Counted from the first letter of the stretch, positions 8,448 to 17,501 are shown. The stretch: DNA of 64,000 bases from Phocaeicola faecalis (GCF_021730445.1 NZ_JADNRM010000002.1:1-64000); one strand, 5' to 3'. Program-made: numbers and translations. Notes: generated from the sequence alone by a model not told the origin.

Positions 8448-11400
8448 ATGAAGAAAATGCGTTTATTGCTTATTTGTGCAAGTATATTGATAACCACAGG
8501 AAGTTTCTTCTCGTGTGGAGATGAGAAAGATGTATCTTTATACCTTCAAGCTGACTCGCTAAATCAGGTGGCTTACAAATTGCGTTACAAAGATTTAGAA
8601 ACTTCTTGTAAAGCCGCCCATGAAGCATATCGTTTTTCTTTGGGAAACTCTTCTTTGCGTGCCGAAGCACTAAACAACATGGGATTTTGTGCCTTTATTC
8701 ACATGGATTTTGAAACGGCAGAAAAATTCTTTCAACAGGTTTACGAAACCACGACCAATGAACTTGAGTGCCTGATAGCCGATATTGGTATGATGAAAAT
8801 TTGTCAGCGTACGGCCATGAACAAAGAATTTTATGATTACCGCAACAGTGCTTTACGTCGTATGAAGCGTATTAACGATGACCGTTCTGCCATCACCGAG
8901 CCCATGATATTAGAACGTTTGAACTATGCACATTCGGAGTTTTCAATTGCATCAGCCATTTACTATTATTATCTACAGCAAGAGCAACAATCTTTAGAAG
9001 CTATAAATGAAATTAAAGTCGACGAAGAATTGGAGCGCGATACGGCACAACTTCTCTACTATTATTACATGAAAGGCTCAGGAGGTATGTATGAAGCACC
9101 TACACAGGAAGAAGTTGTATTGGGTGAATTTAATTATTTAGTAGATTGCTTGCGTATCAGTCACGATTTAGGGTATGTATACTTTGAAGCTAATGCTTCG
9201 CAAGCAATGGCGGAATTACTGAAAGAGAAGAAAAATTATGATTTGTTGATGGCACGCCGCCCCAGTGTGATGAGAGGTATTAATACAGAAGATTTACCAT
9301 GGGAAGAATTGGTGATGTCTTTTGCCGGAAACGCCCTACAGCTATTTAAGACATACGGAGATTTATATCAGATATCGGGAACTTATCGTACTCTGGCTTC
9401 TTGTTGCAATGAGCAAGGAAGATATGAGGAAGCATTAAATTATCTATCCGAGGCGTTAGGATATGTAAACCGCCACCATGAAAAATTCTATCATTGTACG
9501 GATACGACAGACCGCCTTCGCCCCTATGTTCCGATGGCATCCACTTCCATCGAACTTCAATGGATTAATGATGGCGGTATCAAAACTGTTCCCGAATGGA
9601 TTGCCCGTTTTCGTGAACAACTCAGTGTAACTTATGCCGCTCTGGGAATGAAACCAGAATCTGATTATAACAGAAATATTTACCTTGACATACTTGATTA
9701 TACACGTCAAGACAAAGAACTGGAAAGCCGCTATGTTGCATTAGAAAAAGAATCCGAGCAATTAACCGGCTTATTGGCTGTTGTCATTATCGGAATTATA
9801 GTATTGATTGTATTATTCTGGATACTAAACAAACGCTGGAAAGTTCGCAATACTTTATATATTGCCAAGTTGAAACACACTCTCGATATTTGTAGAAAGA
9901 TTACGGCTTCCGTGCCTTCGGATGCAAATGAAGTGGATGATGTCATAAGGGCCATGCACACTGCAATAGGCAAAGATATCCTGCAATTGATAGGAGCCTC
10001 ACAATTACAGATTATCGTTTACGAAAGCGACATGGAACAGCCGATGCGATATGACGGCATTTGTACCCGGTTTATTCTAAGTGTTCCCAGCAAAGAGCAA
10101 CCGTTAGGAGAAATAAACTTATATTCTTCACAGAAAATGAAAAAGGATGACAAGGATTTGATGAGAGTTATAATTCCTTATATATCATGGACATTAGAAA
10201 ACGGACTGGCTTTCATTTCATTGGGTGATGAACGCAAGCGGCTGGAAAAAGAACAATATATACACGAACAACATTTGGCGGAAAACAAACGGCAGAATCT
10301 GGTAAAGAAGGCATGCCTCTTCATTGTTACGGGTATTATGCCTTATATCGACCGTATTATAAATGAGACACATAAACTTACAGCGAACAACTATATTGAC
10401 AATGAAGATATTAAGAATAGTAAATATCGCTATATAGACGAATTGATAACCCGCATCAACGAGTATAACGACATCCTTGCCTTATGGATAAAAATGAAGC
10501 AGGGAACACTGAGCTTAAGTATTGAAAATTTTGAATTAAATGATTTATTTAAGGTCTTAGTTAAAGGAAGAAAGACCTTCGAGATGAAGCAACAAACATT
10601 GACGGTCATACCAACTGAGGCCGTAGTTAAAGCAGATAAGGCACTAACACTCTTTATGATTAACACCTTAACGGAAAATGCCCGTAAGTATACCCAACAA
10701 GGAGGGATAATTTCCGTATATGCAGAAGAGACAGAAAATTACATAGAAATATCGATTCAAGATAATGGTTCGGGGCTTTCTGTAGAAGACAAAGAACGAA
10801 TACTGAGTGAAAAAGTATATGATTCCGGGAAAATTGGTTTACAAAATGCAGAAAATGCGACAGAACTTCAAAAGAACAAAGGCCATGGATTCGGATTGAT
10901 GAATTGCAAAGGCATTATCGATAAATATAGAAAAACGAACGATATCTTTCGAATATGTACATTTAATATTGAAAGTGAACTGGGTAAAGGCAGTCGCTTT
11001 TATTTTCGTCTCCCTAAAGGGGTACGGAAAATGCTGATGCTAATTCTTATATCTACCCTATCGCTATTGACCGGTTGTGGAGAAAAACATTTGGAACGTC
11101 AGGAAGCAATGACGCCGGAGGATTCCATCCAACGCTATGACAGATGGTTGACGGCAGCAAATGAATATGCTTATGACGTATATAATTGCAATATCGAAGG
11201 ACTTTACCAACAAGCCTTATCATATGCCGACAGTGCTTTATTTTGCCTGAATGCCCACTATAAACAATACTCCCATCAAACAACACCTTTATTGAGATTA
11301 GAAGGCGAAGGAACTGCAGCCGAACTGGAGTGGTTCAACAATCATTTTGACACGGATTATTATACCCTGCTAGACGTACGTAATGAATCGGCTGTGGCAT

Positions 11401-12842
11401 TTTTGGCATTGGGTCATTTGGATGCTTATCGATACAACAACAATGCATATACAGCTCTTTATAAACAGATTAGTGAAGACACTTCTCTTGAGGAATATTG
11501 CCGGCAAATGCAACTGTCGGCAAATAATAAGATTGTCGCTATCATTCTTTGTATCGTCATATTGATGTTATTGCTGATAGGTTATTATTTGCTCTATTTT
11601 CGCCATCGTTTGATGTATAGATATAATTTGGAGCAAGTTCTTGAGATAAACAAGCAGGCCTTTACAGGGTCATTATTGACCGGACAGACCGACAAAGACA
11701 TTGCAGAATGTTTAGTCAACGCCATGTTTGAAGGAATGGATGAATTGATTGCCATTGATATACTCGGCATAGCCGTTTATAGTGAAGACAGTCATAATTT
11801 GAAATACGGTTTTTCTTTATCAGATGAAGAAAACGAAGATATGCGCGAACTTATGGCACGTTGCTTTGAAACGCAGACGATATATTGGACGGAGAAAAAT
11901 CGCATTAAATGCCTCCCTTTGTGGGTGGAAACCGGAGGAGAGAATCGTTGTACCGGTGTGCTGGCCTTAAAATGTTCATTTGACAGCGAGCGCGAAGATG
12001 ACCGTTTAATGGTAGAGTTGGTAGCCGGATATGTCGCTATAATCGCTTATAATGCGGTAGTACTGATGGCACAAAAATATCGTGATATAGAGACAGCTCA
12101 AGACGATGCTCGTCGGGCTATCCGCGAAGAGAATCAGCTTCATGTACAAAATTTAGTTTTGGACAACTGTTTGTCCACCATCAAGCATGAAACTATTTAT
12201 TATCCCAATAAAATAAAACAGATTATTGACAAACTAAACAATGAACCGGTTCATGAAAACGAGAGAAAACAGATAGAAACCATAAACGAGCTAATCAGCT
12301 ATTATAAAGATATTTTCACGATATTAAGTTCCTGTGCTGCCCGTCAATTAGAGGAAATAACTTTCAAGCGCGGCATTGTGAAGGCTCAGGATTTAGCTGA
12401 TTATGCAAAACGTTACATGAAACGTGCAGGGAAGCGACTTCTTTGTAAAGTGGAGCTAAAAATAGAAGTGGAAAATGTTTCAATGCTTGGAGATATGATT
12501 CAATTAAAATATATGCTTGAAAATTTAATAGATGAAGCTTTGTCTTATGAAGTTGACGGAAGTCTATACCTACATATATATAAGGATAAAGACTTTGTCA
12601 GGTTCGACTTTATAGACCAGCGTCGCGATAAGACTCAAGAAGAACTGAATCAACTATTCTATCCACATTTATCACGAATGAAACGTGGTAGCGAAGGAGT
12701 GCTGACAGGTACGGAATATTTAATATGCAAACAGGTAATCCGTGACCATGACGAGTTTGCAGGCCGGCGTGGTTGCCGTATTAATGCCCAGCCGGTAAGC
12801 AATGGAGGTTTTATGGTATGGTTTACTATTCCCGCAAAATAA
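8448..12842 (+). CDS. Giant membrane sensor, DUF5112/DUF5113-type, two fused units
   Basis: The start at 8448 gives a lipoprotein signal (MKKMRLLLICASIL then SFFSCG). Residues to about 430 look like helical TPR-type repeats (for example ALNYLSEALGYV), as in DUF5112. A membrane helix lies at about 440-460. A histidine-kinase-like ATPase follows, with an N-box (NTLTENARKY, about 739), G1 (DNGSGLS, about 772) and G2 (GHGFGLMN, about 811). At about residue 873 a second lipobox-like sequence (MLILISTLSLLTGCG) begins a second unit, with a shorter TPR part, a membrane helix at about 1027-1047 and a degenerate ATPase end. The two halves look like a duplication fused in frame. No clear phosphoacceptor H-box is visible. 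The response regulator follows 30 bases later, so the pair should act as a two-component system. A weak -7 box lies at 8409-8416. Confidence 0.82.
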   Translation: MKKMRLLLICASILITTGSFFSCGDEKDVSLYLQADSLNQVAYKLRYKDLETSCKAAHEAYRFSLGNSSLRAEALNNMGFCAFIHMDFETAEKFFQQVYETTTNELECLIADIGMMKICQRTAMNKEFYDYRNSALRRMKRINDDRSAITEPMILERLNYAHSEFSIASAIYYYYLQQEQQSLEAINEIKVDEELERDTAQLLYYYYMKGSGGMYEAPTQEEVVLGEFNYLVDCLRISHDLGYVYFEANASQAMAELLKEKKNYDLLMARRPSVMRGINTEDLPWEELVMSFAGNALQLFKTYGDLYQISGTYRTLASCCNEQGRYEEALNYLSEALGYVNRHHEKFYHCTDTTDRLRPYVPMASTSIELQWINDGGIKTVPEWIARFREQLSVTYAALGMKPESDYNRNIYLDILDYTRQDKELESRYVALEKESEQLTGLLAVVIIGIIVLIVLFWILNKRWKVRNTLYIAKLKHTLDICRKITASVPSDANEVDDVIRAMHTAIGKDILQLIGASQLQIIVYESDMEQPMRYDGICTRFILSVPSKEQPLGEINLYSSQKMKKDDKDLMRVIIPYISWTLENGLAFISLGDERKRLEKEQYIHEQHLAENKRQNLVKKACLFIVTGIMPYIDRIINETHKLTANNYIDNEDIKNSKYRYIDELITRINEYNDILALWIKMKQGTLSLSIENFELNDLFKVLVKGRKTFEMKQQTLTVIPTEAVVKADKALTLFMINTLTENARKYTQQGGIISVYAEETENYIEISIQDNGSGLSVEDKERILSEKVYDSGKIGLQNAENATELQKNKGHGFGLMNCKGIIDKYRKTNDIFRICTFNIESELGKGSRFYFRLPKGVRKMLMLILISTLSLLTGCGEKHLERQEAMTPEDSIQRYDRWLTAANEYAYDVYNCNIEGLYQQALSYADSALFCLNAHYKQYSHQTTPLLRLEGEGTAAELEWFNNHFDTDYYTLLDVRNESAVAFLALGHLDAYRYNNNAYTALYKQISEDTSLEEYCRQMQLSANNKIVAIILCIVILMLLLIGYYLLYFRHRLMYRYNLEQVLEINKQAFTGSLLTGQTDKDIAECLVNAMFEGMDELIAIDILGIAVYSEDSHNLKYGFSLSDEENEDMRELMARCFETQTIYWTEKNRIKCLPLWVETGGENRCTGVLALKCSFDSEREDDRLMVELVAGYVAIIAYNAVVLMAQKYRDIETAQDDARRAIREENQLHVQNLVLDNCLSTIKHETIYYPNKIKQIIDKLNNEPVHENERKQIETINELISYYKDIFTILSSCAARQLEEITFKRGIVKAQDLADYAKRYMKRAGKRLLCKVELKIEVENVSMLGDMIQLKYMLENLIDEALSYEVDGSLYLHIYKDKDFVRFDFIDQRRDKTQEELNQLFYPHLSRMKRGSEGVLTGTEYLICKQVIRDHDEFAGRRGCRINAQPVSNGGFMVWFTIPAK

Positions 12843-12872
12843 CAATAATGAAATATAATAAATCAAGACAAT

Positions 12873-13601
12873 ATGGAAAGCAAGAAATTTAAAGTTATAA
12901 TTGTTGAAGACGTTAAGTTAGAACTAAAAGGTACTGAAGAGATATTCAGACACGAAATTCCTAATGCCGAGGTGATTGGTACAGCTATGACTGAAAATGA
13001 ATTTTGGGAACTTCTTAAAGTACATACTCCTGATATGGTATTACTCGATTTAGGACTGGGGGGATCCACTACCATAGGAGTAGATATATGTTCTTCTTTG
13101 CGGAAGAATCACCCTGAAATAAAAGTACTTATATTCACCGGTGAGGTATTAAATGAAAAGCTTTGGGTAGATGTTTTGAATGCCGGTGCAGATGGCATTA
13201 TTCTCAAAACAGGCGAGCTTCTGACAGCGACCGATGTGCAAGCCGTAATGGATGGTAAGAAATTTGTATTTAATTACCCCATACTTGAAAAAATAATAGA
13301 ACGCTTCAAACAGTCTGTCGCGCAAGAGCAACGTCGTCAGGAAGCTATCATCAATTATGATATTGATGAATATGACGAACGTCTTCTTCGTCATTTAGCA
13401 CTAGGGTATACCAAAGAAATGATTACAAATCTAAAAGGTATGCCTTTCGGTGTAAAATCAATAGAAAAGCGCCAAAACGAACTTATTAATCGCTTGTTTA
13501 CTCTTGATGAGCGAAGTGGTGTCAACGCGTGCCGTCTCGTAACACGTGCTTTAGAGTTACGTATCATTGATATTGACAATTTAGAGCCGGATGAAGAATA
13601 A
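12873..13601 (+). CDS. Response regulator, DUF5932-type output
   Basis: The N-terminal receiver domain has the acidic pocket E12/D13, the phosphoacceptor D59 (DMVLLDLGLGG), a switch Thr in IFTGE and the conserved Lys in GIILKTGE (about 112). The C-terminal third (about 155-242) contains a LuxR-like helical region (RLLRHLALGYTKEMITNL, then SIEKRQNELINRL) that probably binds DNA. This architecture accompanies DUF5113-type sensors in Bacteroides. It lies 30 bases after the sensor gene and overlaps the next gene by 11 bases, so the three are probably co-transcribed. The target genes are unknown. Confidence 0.85.
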   Translation: MESKKFKVIIVEDVKLELKGTEEIFRHEIPNAEVIGTAMTENEFWELLKVHTPDMVLLDLGLGGSTTIGVDICSSLRKNHPEIKVLIFTGEVLNEKLWVDVLNAGADGIILKTGELLTATDVQAVMDGKKFVFNYPILEKIIERFKQSVAQEQRRQEAIINYDIDEYDERLLRHLALGYTKEMITNLKGMPFGVKSIEKRQNELINRLFTLDERSGVNACRLVTRALELRIIDIDNLEPDEE

Positions 13602-14298
13602 TTACTATTTTCCCCATGTAGCTACATTATTCTTTTTATTGACAGTAATAGTGGCATTGGTCTCATGGATAGGCAGTATTTATGGACTTGGTACTGTGCA
13701 AAGCCTGCTTAGTCCGGAAGGTATCCGTTGGGAACTTAGACATATTACAGGTAATTATGTTAAAACTCCTGCCTTGGGGATTGTAATGATTTTATTCTTC
13801 GGTCTTGGAGTAGCATATTATAGTGGCATGGCTAATGCCATTGGCAGGATTTTGAAGAGAGGAAAGCAGTTGACGCGAAAAGAAAAGCGTGCCTTACTGT
13901 TTTCTGCCTGTATTTTGTTTATCTATTCGTTGATAATCATCATGACTACTTTTGCTCCTTGGACTATATTGCGAAGCATTACCGGTTCCATAGAGAATTC
14001 ACCTTTTCAACAAGGCATATATTATCTTATTTCATTCGGGATAGGTTTATCAGGAGTAGTTTTTGGCTATACTTCCGGGCGCTTTCGTAATGACAGAGAT
14101 ATAATTCGAGGAATGACTTTCTTGTTTATTCGCTTTGCCGATTACTTTGTTATTTTGTTTTTTATTGTTCAGTTCTTCTCTTCGTTGCTATATACTAATT
14201 TGACTGAATGGATTGGAATAGACTCAAACATAGTGGTTTACGCCTATCATATTTGTTGTTTTATTCCTTTTATCGGGATGTTAAATAGAAAAAAGTGA
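13591..14298 (+). CDS. AbgT-like membrane protein, N-terminal part only
   Basis: A 235-aa membrane protein with about six spans. Its first 80 residues resemble the start of AbgT family transporters (p-aminobenzoyl-glutamate transport): a PHVATLFF opening, LLSPEGIRWEL, and LGIVMILFFGLGVAYYSG. Full AbgT proteins are about 500 aa, so this one is about half length. It overlaps the response regulator by 11 bases, which suggests translational coupling. It may be a membrane partner of the two-component system rather than a transporter. Similarity is judged by eye. Confidence 0.6.
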   Translation: MKNNYYFPHVATLFFLLTVIVALVSWIGSIYGLGTVQSLLSPEGIRWELRHITGNYVKTPALGIVMILFFGLGVAYYSGMANAIGRILKRGKQLTRKEKRALLFSACILFIYSLIIIMTTFAPWTILRSITGSIENSPFQQGIYYLISFGIGLSGVVFGYTSGRFRNDRDIIRGMTFLFIRFADYFVILFFIVQFFSSLLYTNLTEWIGIDSNIVVYAYHICCFIPFIGMLNRKK

Positions 14299-14326
14299 GT
14301 TATGAGAGAAAAAAAACTCTGATATT

Positions 14327-14358
14327 TTTGGAACTTTTGATAAAAGCTATTACCTTTG
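14327..14358 (+). promoter_or_regulatory. Promoter of tRNA-Arg
   Basis: TTTG (14327-14330), 20 bases, TACCTTTG (14351-14358), an exact Bacteroides promoter, with the mature tRNA starting at 14376. Confidence 0.75.
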
Positions 14359-14375
14359 CACCCGCAAACAAGGAT

Positions 14376-14449
<74 letters not shown>

Positions 14450-14455
14450 CATGGT

Positions 14456-14494
14456 AAAACCGCAAAAGCTTTATTATTAGCTATTTGCGGTTTT
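14456..14494 (+). terminator. Terminator after tRNA-Arg
   Basis: AAAACCGCAAA (14456-14466) pairs with TTTGCGGTTTT (14484-14494), followed by CTTATT. Confidence 0.8.
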
Positions 14495-14581
14495 CTTATT
14501 ACATGAGTTGCACAACATTTGCACAACTCAGGTCAGGTTAACATCGGGTCAATCCGAACATCAAGACTGTAGGAACAAAAG

Positions 14582-14609
14582 AACCCCGAACCAATTAAGG
14601 AACGGGGTT
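14582..14609. terminator. Bidirectional terminator before HicAB
   Basis: AACCCCG (14582-14588) pairs with CGGGGTT (14603-14609), flanked by A-rich and T-rich sequence. It can end the HicBA transcript coming from the right. Just upstream, TTGCACAAC occurs twice (about 14507-14527). Confidence 0.55.
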
Positions 14610-14655
14610 TCATTGTCTTAATTAAACGGTCACGCTTCACAGCGGTACACTATCT

Positions 14656-15057
14656 TTAGAAAGTAGCTGCGGCAAGTTCTTTAGAAATACGTTCCACCGC
14701 TACCCTTATCTTATCGTATTGCTTTTGTCCGGCTGCTGTCACCCCGGAAGTGTATTGCCTCATCAATGAAGCGTTGATACCTGCCAACTCTGCCACTTTG
14801 GTAACATTCAGAAATGAGAAATAGTTGAAAAAGGATTGCATATCATATTTGTAGGTGAAGTCCAGTTCCGGCACCTCCTTGCCTTCTTCTGCCTGCATTT
14901 CCTTTATTTCTTCATACGCTTTCATCATATCCTCTTTGGCGGCTTCTGCTGTATCTCCATATCCAGCCAAACCAAAGCCAGGTAAATCTTCCTCAACAAA
15001 GCATGAGTAATACCCATCGCTCGCCTTTTCCATGATAACAGTTACTTTCATATCCAT
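14656..15057 (-). CDS. hicB: HicB-type antitoxin
   Basis: The protein begins MDMKVTVIMEKASDGYYSCF and has the HicB partial RNase-H-like fold (VEEDLPGFGLAGYGDTAEAAKEDMMKAYEE). A C-terminal HTH-like segment (VTKVAELAGINASLMRQYTSG) resembles Cro/Xre DNA binding. HicB neutralises HicA and represses its own operon. I chose 15057 because the upstream codons of the open frame are atypical and overlap the HicA spacer. It follows hicA by about 90 bases on the same strand, the order expected for HicAB modules. Confidence 0.85.
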   Translation of the reverse strand: MDMKVTVIMEKASDGYYSCFVEEDLPGFGLAGYGDTAEAAKEDMMKAYEEIKEMQAEEGKEVPELDFTYKYDMQSFFNYFSFLNVTKVAELAGINASLMRQYTSGVTAAGQKQYDKIRVAVERISKELAAATF

Positions 15058-15147
15058 TTCATTAAAATAGGAGTACGGCACTATTACCGTACCCCATTGT
15101 CTCAACAAAAACAATCTTCCAGCCATGAAGCGCAAAAGGCAGGGGGA

Positions 15148-15333
15148 TTACTCCCCCAAAAGGACCTTTCTTGCTTTACGTTCCATTCCGGTAGGTACTT
15201 CTTGTTTGCCATGCCTTGACAAAGCGAACTTGTTTCCCGTCTTAGGACTATACCAAATATCATGGTTAGCCCCATGCCTAAGAACGTAACAACCCGCTGC
15301 GGTCAATTCCGCAAAAAACTGATTGTACTTCAC
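15148..15333 (-). CDS. hicA: HicA-type mRNA interferase toxin
   Basis: This 61-aa protein has the HicA double-stranded-RNA-binding fold. Its key features are AAGCYVLRHGANHDIWYSP, with the catalytic His in the RHGANH region, and the C-terminal VPTGMERKARKVLLGE. HicA cleaves mRNA in cells lacking HicB. The toxin gene is first in the operon. The HicAB module probably stabilises the island. Confidence 0.87.
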   Translation of the reverse strand: MKYNQFFAELTAAGCYVLRHGANHDIWYSPKTGNKFALSRHGKQEVPTGMERKARKVLLGE

Positions 15334-15460
15334 AATGTAAAAGACCGTTTATTTATTAAGACAGTGCAAATATAGCGTTTTTGCTATAAACTACCAAATA
15401 AAAACATAACTATTTTGCTATATTCATAAAAAACTTCACGCGTATTCCAATAGTACTTCA

Positions 15461-15541
15461 CACGTACGTCCGCATGAAGCCACACATACGTATGTGTAGG
15501 GCTATACATATATACGTGTGGGCTTATACGTACGTACGTGC
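15461..15541. repeat. Alternating purine-pyrimidine palindrome cluster
   Basis: An 80-bp stretch has several ACGTACGT-type palindromes, including the perfect 16-bp palindrome ACACATACGTATGTGT (15482-15497) and ACGTACGTACGTGC near its end. Similar short ACGTACG motifs recur around 290 and 810 in the left intergenic region. Confidence 0.6.
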
Positions 15542-15570
15542 AATCATCCACCTCCCAAAAGACAAGGGCA

Positions 15571-15656
15571 TTTAAAAAAAAGAGCAAGAGCTTTTCCAAA
15601 AAGATAACGAGCTTTTAAAAAAAGAGCAAGAGCTTTTCCAAAAAGATAACGAGCTT
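15571..15656. repeat. 42-bp tandem repeat, two copies
   Basis: The unit runs from a poly-A tract through AGAGCAAGAGCTTTTCC and AAAAAGATAACGAGC. It occurs twice in tandem (anchor GAGCAAG at 15582 and 15624, period 42), with near-identical copies. A third partial end follows at 15650. Confidence 0.8.
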
Positions 15657-15842
15657 TTTTGAAAACGTCTTGTTCTTTACCCCGCCAAGATTTCGTCAAC
15701 TGTTATATTCCATGCTTTATGCGCACTTTTTATAATGAAAACGTCTGAAAACACCCTACTCTATATCAAGCCGGAACAGCCTGTAAAAAAGACTATATAG
15801 CTGATAGAAAGTGTGTTATGCGGAAATATGCTTCAAAATGTA

Positions 15843-15945
15843 GTGAGAGCATGAGAGTACAAGTGAGAGCTAACATTTTTTACTATCATCACATAAGTCA
15901 TTTATAATTAGCTTGTTATATATATGGTGAGAGCATGAGAGCACA
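15843..15945. repeat. Direct repeat GTGAGAGCATGAGAG, two copies
   Basis: GTGAGAGCATGAGAGTACAA (15843-15862) recurs as GTGAGAGCATGAGAGCACAA (15926-15945), 83 bases apart. A half copy (GTGAGAGCTAAC) lies between. Position upstream of the recombinase gene suggests protein-binding sites, but this is inference. Confidence 0.6.
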
Positions 15946-16172
15946 ATGATGCACAACTTATCATTGTTAATGCTATCTGTTTGTTGTCGACCGAATGTAT
16001 ATTCCATACCCATAATAGAAATAAAAATCCGAAAAACCCATAAACGGAGAAATCCTCTCGCCTTTCCTTCTTTGTTACTCCCTAACATCCTTTACTTTGC
16101 ATTCACAAACTATTCCATCCGTGCCCGTGTTCAAGCAGGACAAGGAATATTGAACTAAAAAAACAGAGAATT

Positions 16173-17135
16173 ATGAATGAGACAAAAATAACAGAAGCTG
16201 CAGAACTAGTCGCTTATATGATGACGGTTATCCGGAAGTTGAAAGAAGACAAGAAGCATCCGGCGGTGCATACCTATACCTCTACGATGAACTCGGTCAT
16301 CACATTTTCCACAGAGAAGGTGTTTAAAATGACCTTCGAGGAAATGTTCACCAAAGGCAGACTGAAGGAATACGAGAATTGGCTACGCAACAACAAGGCG
16401 AAATGGAACACCGTGTCCACCTATATGCGTACCCTGAAAGCGGTACACAACCGCCTGGTGGCAAACAAACGGATGCCCTACGAACCGACTTTGTTCGATG
16501 ACGTATATACCAAAGTGGAGTCACAAACGAAACGCTCACTTTCAGATGAACAAATGCAGGCATTGCTCAAAACGGATTTTGAGAGACTGCCGGAAGAGAT
16601 AAGGTGCGCGCTGGCCTATTTCCTGCTGATGTTCTTATTCCGCGGGATGCCGTTCATCGACCTTGCCAGCCTGCGGAAACAGGATGTAAAAGGAAATACA
16701 ATTTCATATTCCCGGCATAAAACAAAACGCCATATCACCTTGCGCATCCCCAAAGAGGCGATAGAATTGTTCGAGGCGTTCCGCAACAAGCATCCGGATT
16801 CCGACTATCTGTTTCCCATTTTAAATAAGGATATAGAGGATGAAAAGAAACAGTATGAAAATTATCTGGACGCTTTGAGAAAATTCAACCGACTGCTGAA
16901 AAAGATGGCGGAACTGTTGCTGCCCGATGTGAAGCTGAGTTCCTACACCCCTCGGCACACATGGGCCACGCTTGCTTTTCATGCCGGCATTCCCATCGGG
17001 ATTATCAGCAAGGCATTGGGACACTCGTCCATCAAGGTGACCGAAACTTATCTGAAGCCTTTTGAAAATGAAAAGGTTGATGCAGCAAATGACGGGTTGA
17101 TATTATCCGTTATGAGAAGCGGGGAAGCCGCGTGA
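16173..17135 (+). CDS. Tyrosine site-specific recombinase, probable promoter invertase
   Basis: The 320-aa protein has an N-terminal SAM-like core-binding domain (about 10-110) and a C-terminal catalytic domain. Visible active-site residues are R157 (FRGMPF), K183 (RHKTKR), R261 (SYTPRHTWAT), H284 (LGHSS) and the nucleophile Y293 (VTETYL). The usual His two residues before the second Arg is a Tyr-x-x-Arg here, as in many Bacteroides recombinases. The length is that of Bacteroides Tsr/Mpi-type DNA invertases rather than the longer conjugative-element integrases. Its gene ends 33 bases before a perfect inverted repeat enclosing a promoter, so the likely role is flipping that segment. A role as the island's integrase is less likely but not excluded. 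Confidence 0.88.
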   Translation: MNETKITEAAELVAYMMTVIRKLKEDKKHPAVHTYTSTMNSVITFSTEKVFKMTFEEMFTKGRLKEYENWLRNNKAKWNTVSTYMRTLKAVHNRLVANKRMPYEPTLFDDVYTKVESQTKRSLSDEQMQALLKTDFERLPEEIRCALAYFLLMFLFRGMPFIDLASLRKQDVKGNTISYSRHKTKRHITLRIPKEAIELFEAFRNKHPDSDYLFPILNKDIEDEKKQYENYLDALRKFNRLLKKMAELLLPDVKLSSYTPRHTWATLAFHAGIPIGIISKALGHSSIKVTETYLKPFENEKVDAANDGLILSVMRSGEAA

Positions 17136-17168
17136 AAACGATGTGTGACAGTCTGTTAAAAAAAGAAG

Positions 17169-17187
17169 CGTTACTTACCAAGTAACG
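17169..17187 (+). repeat. Left inverted repeat of the invertible promoter
   Basis: CGTTACTTACCAAGTAACG. It is the exact reverse complement of 17473-17491. Each repeat is itself nearly palindromic around a 3-base centre, giving GTTAC-N7-GTAAC, the form I recall for Bacteroides Tsr recombinase sites. Confidence 0.9.
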
Positions 17188-17472
17188 CCATTCAGTCCGA
17201 CAAACTTAAACGTTTTTTTTTATTTTTCAAAATAAAAGATATGATTTTCTCATTGCTTTTTTAAAATTTCATTCGTAACTCGACACAGATTTAAATAGAA
17301 CGACATAAAGCACCCCATTCTTACTATAAAGGTATATGAATCTCTTCCCCGTCCTTGACTGCTCAAAAACGGACTATCCACTTATTTCTCTTATTTACTC
17401 CATTGTGTGTCTTATTTCGTTAAATTTCCAAGCAAAACCCTTGTTTTCACCATTCTGGCAGTACTATTTTTC
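17188..17472. other. Invertible segment carrying a promoter
   Basis: A 285-bp AT-rich segment without an ORF lies between perfect 19-bp inverted repeats, next to a tyrosine recombinase gene. It contains one consensus promoter pointing left (17201-17231). On inversion that promoter would sit about 45 bases before the start codon at 17511 and read into the fimbrillin/eCIS operon. In the order given, no good rightward promoter is visible, so this assembly would represent the OFF state. Confidence 0.82.
17201..17231 (-). promoter_or_regulatory. Consensus promoter inside invertible segment, pointing left
   Basis: On the minus strand TTTG (17231-17228) is followed after exactly 19 bases by TAAGTTTG (17208-17201). 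Transcription would start near 17194 and run left through the left repeat towards the recombinase 3' end. Confidence 0.8.
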
Positions 17473-17501
17473 CGTTACTTGGTAAGTAACGGAAAAATAG
17501 T
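17463..17501. repeat. Perfect 18-bp-arm hairpin spanning the right repeat
   Basis: ACTATTTTTCCGTTACTT (17463-17480), loop GGT, then the exact complement to 17501. The core is the right inverted repeat and the arms extend 10 bases further on each side. It ends 9 bases before the ATG at 17511. Confidence 0.9.
17473..17491 (-). repeat. Right inverted repeat of the invertible promoter
   Basis: CGTTACTTGGTAAGTAACG, the exact reverse complement of 17169-17187 over all 19 bases. Confidence 0.9.

Larger units (their letters stand above)
15334..16172. other. Repeat-rich spacer before the recombinase
   Basis: No gene is supported here. The frames at 15384-15599, 15870-16088 and 15946-16158 are low-complexity and lack start context. 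The stretch holds three kinds of repeat, listed separately: an ACGTACGT/CATACGTATG palindrome cluster, a 42-bp tandem repeat, and two copies of GTGAGAGCATGAGAG. These may be binding sites for the adjacent recombinase. Confidence 0.5.

Noticed and set aside
16173-17135. Recombinase as integrase of the whole island at tRNA-Arg
   Set aside because: No repeat of the tRNA-Arg 3' end was found at the right side, the protein is of invertase length, and it adjoins perfect inverted repeats. Not fully excluded.
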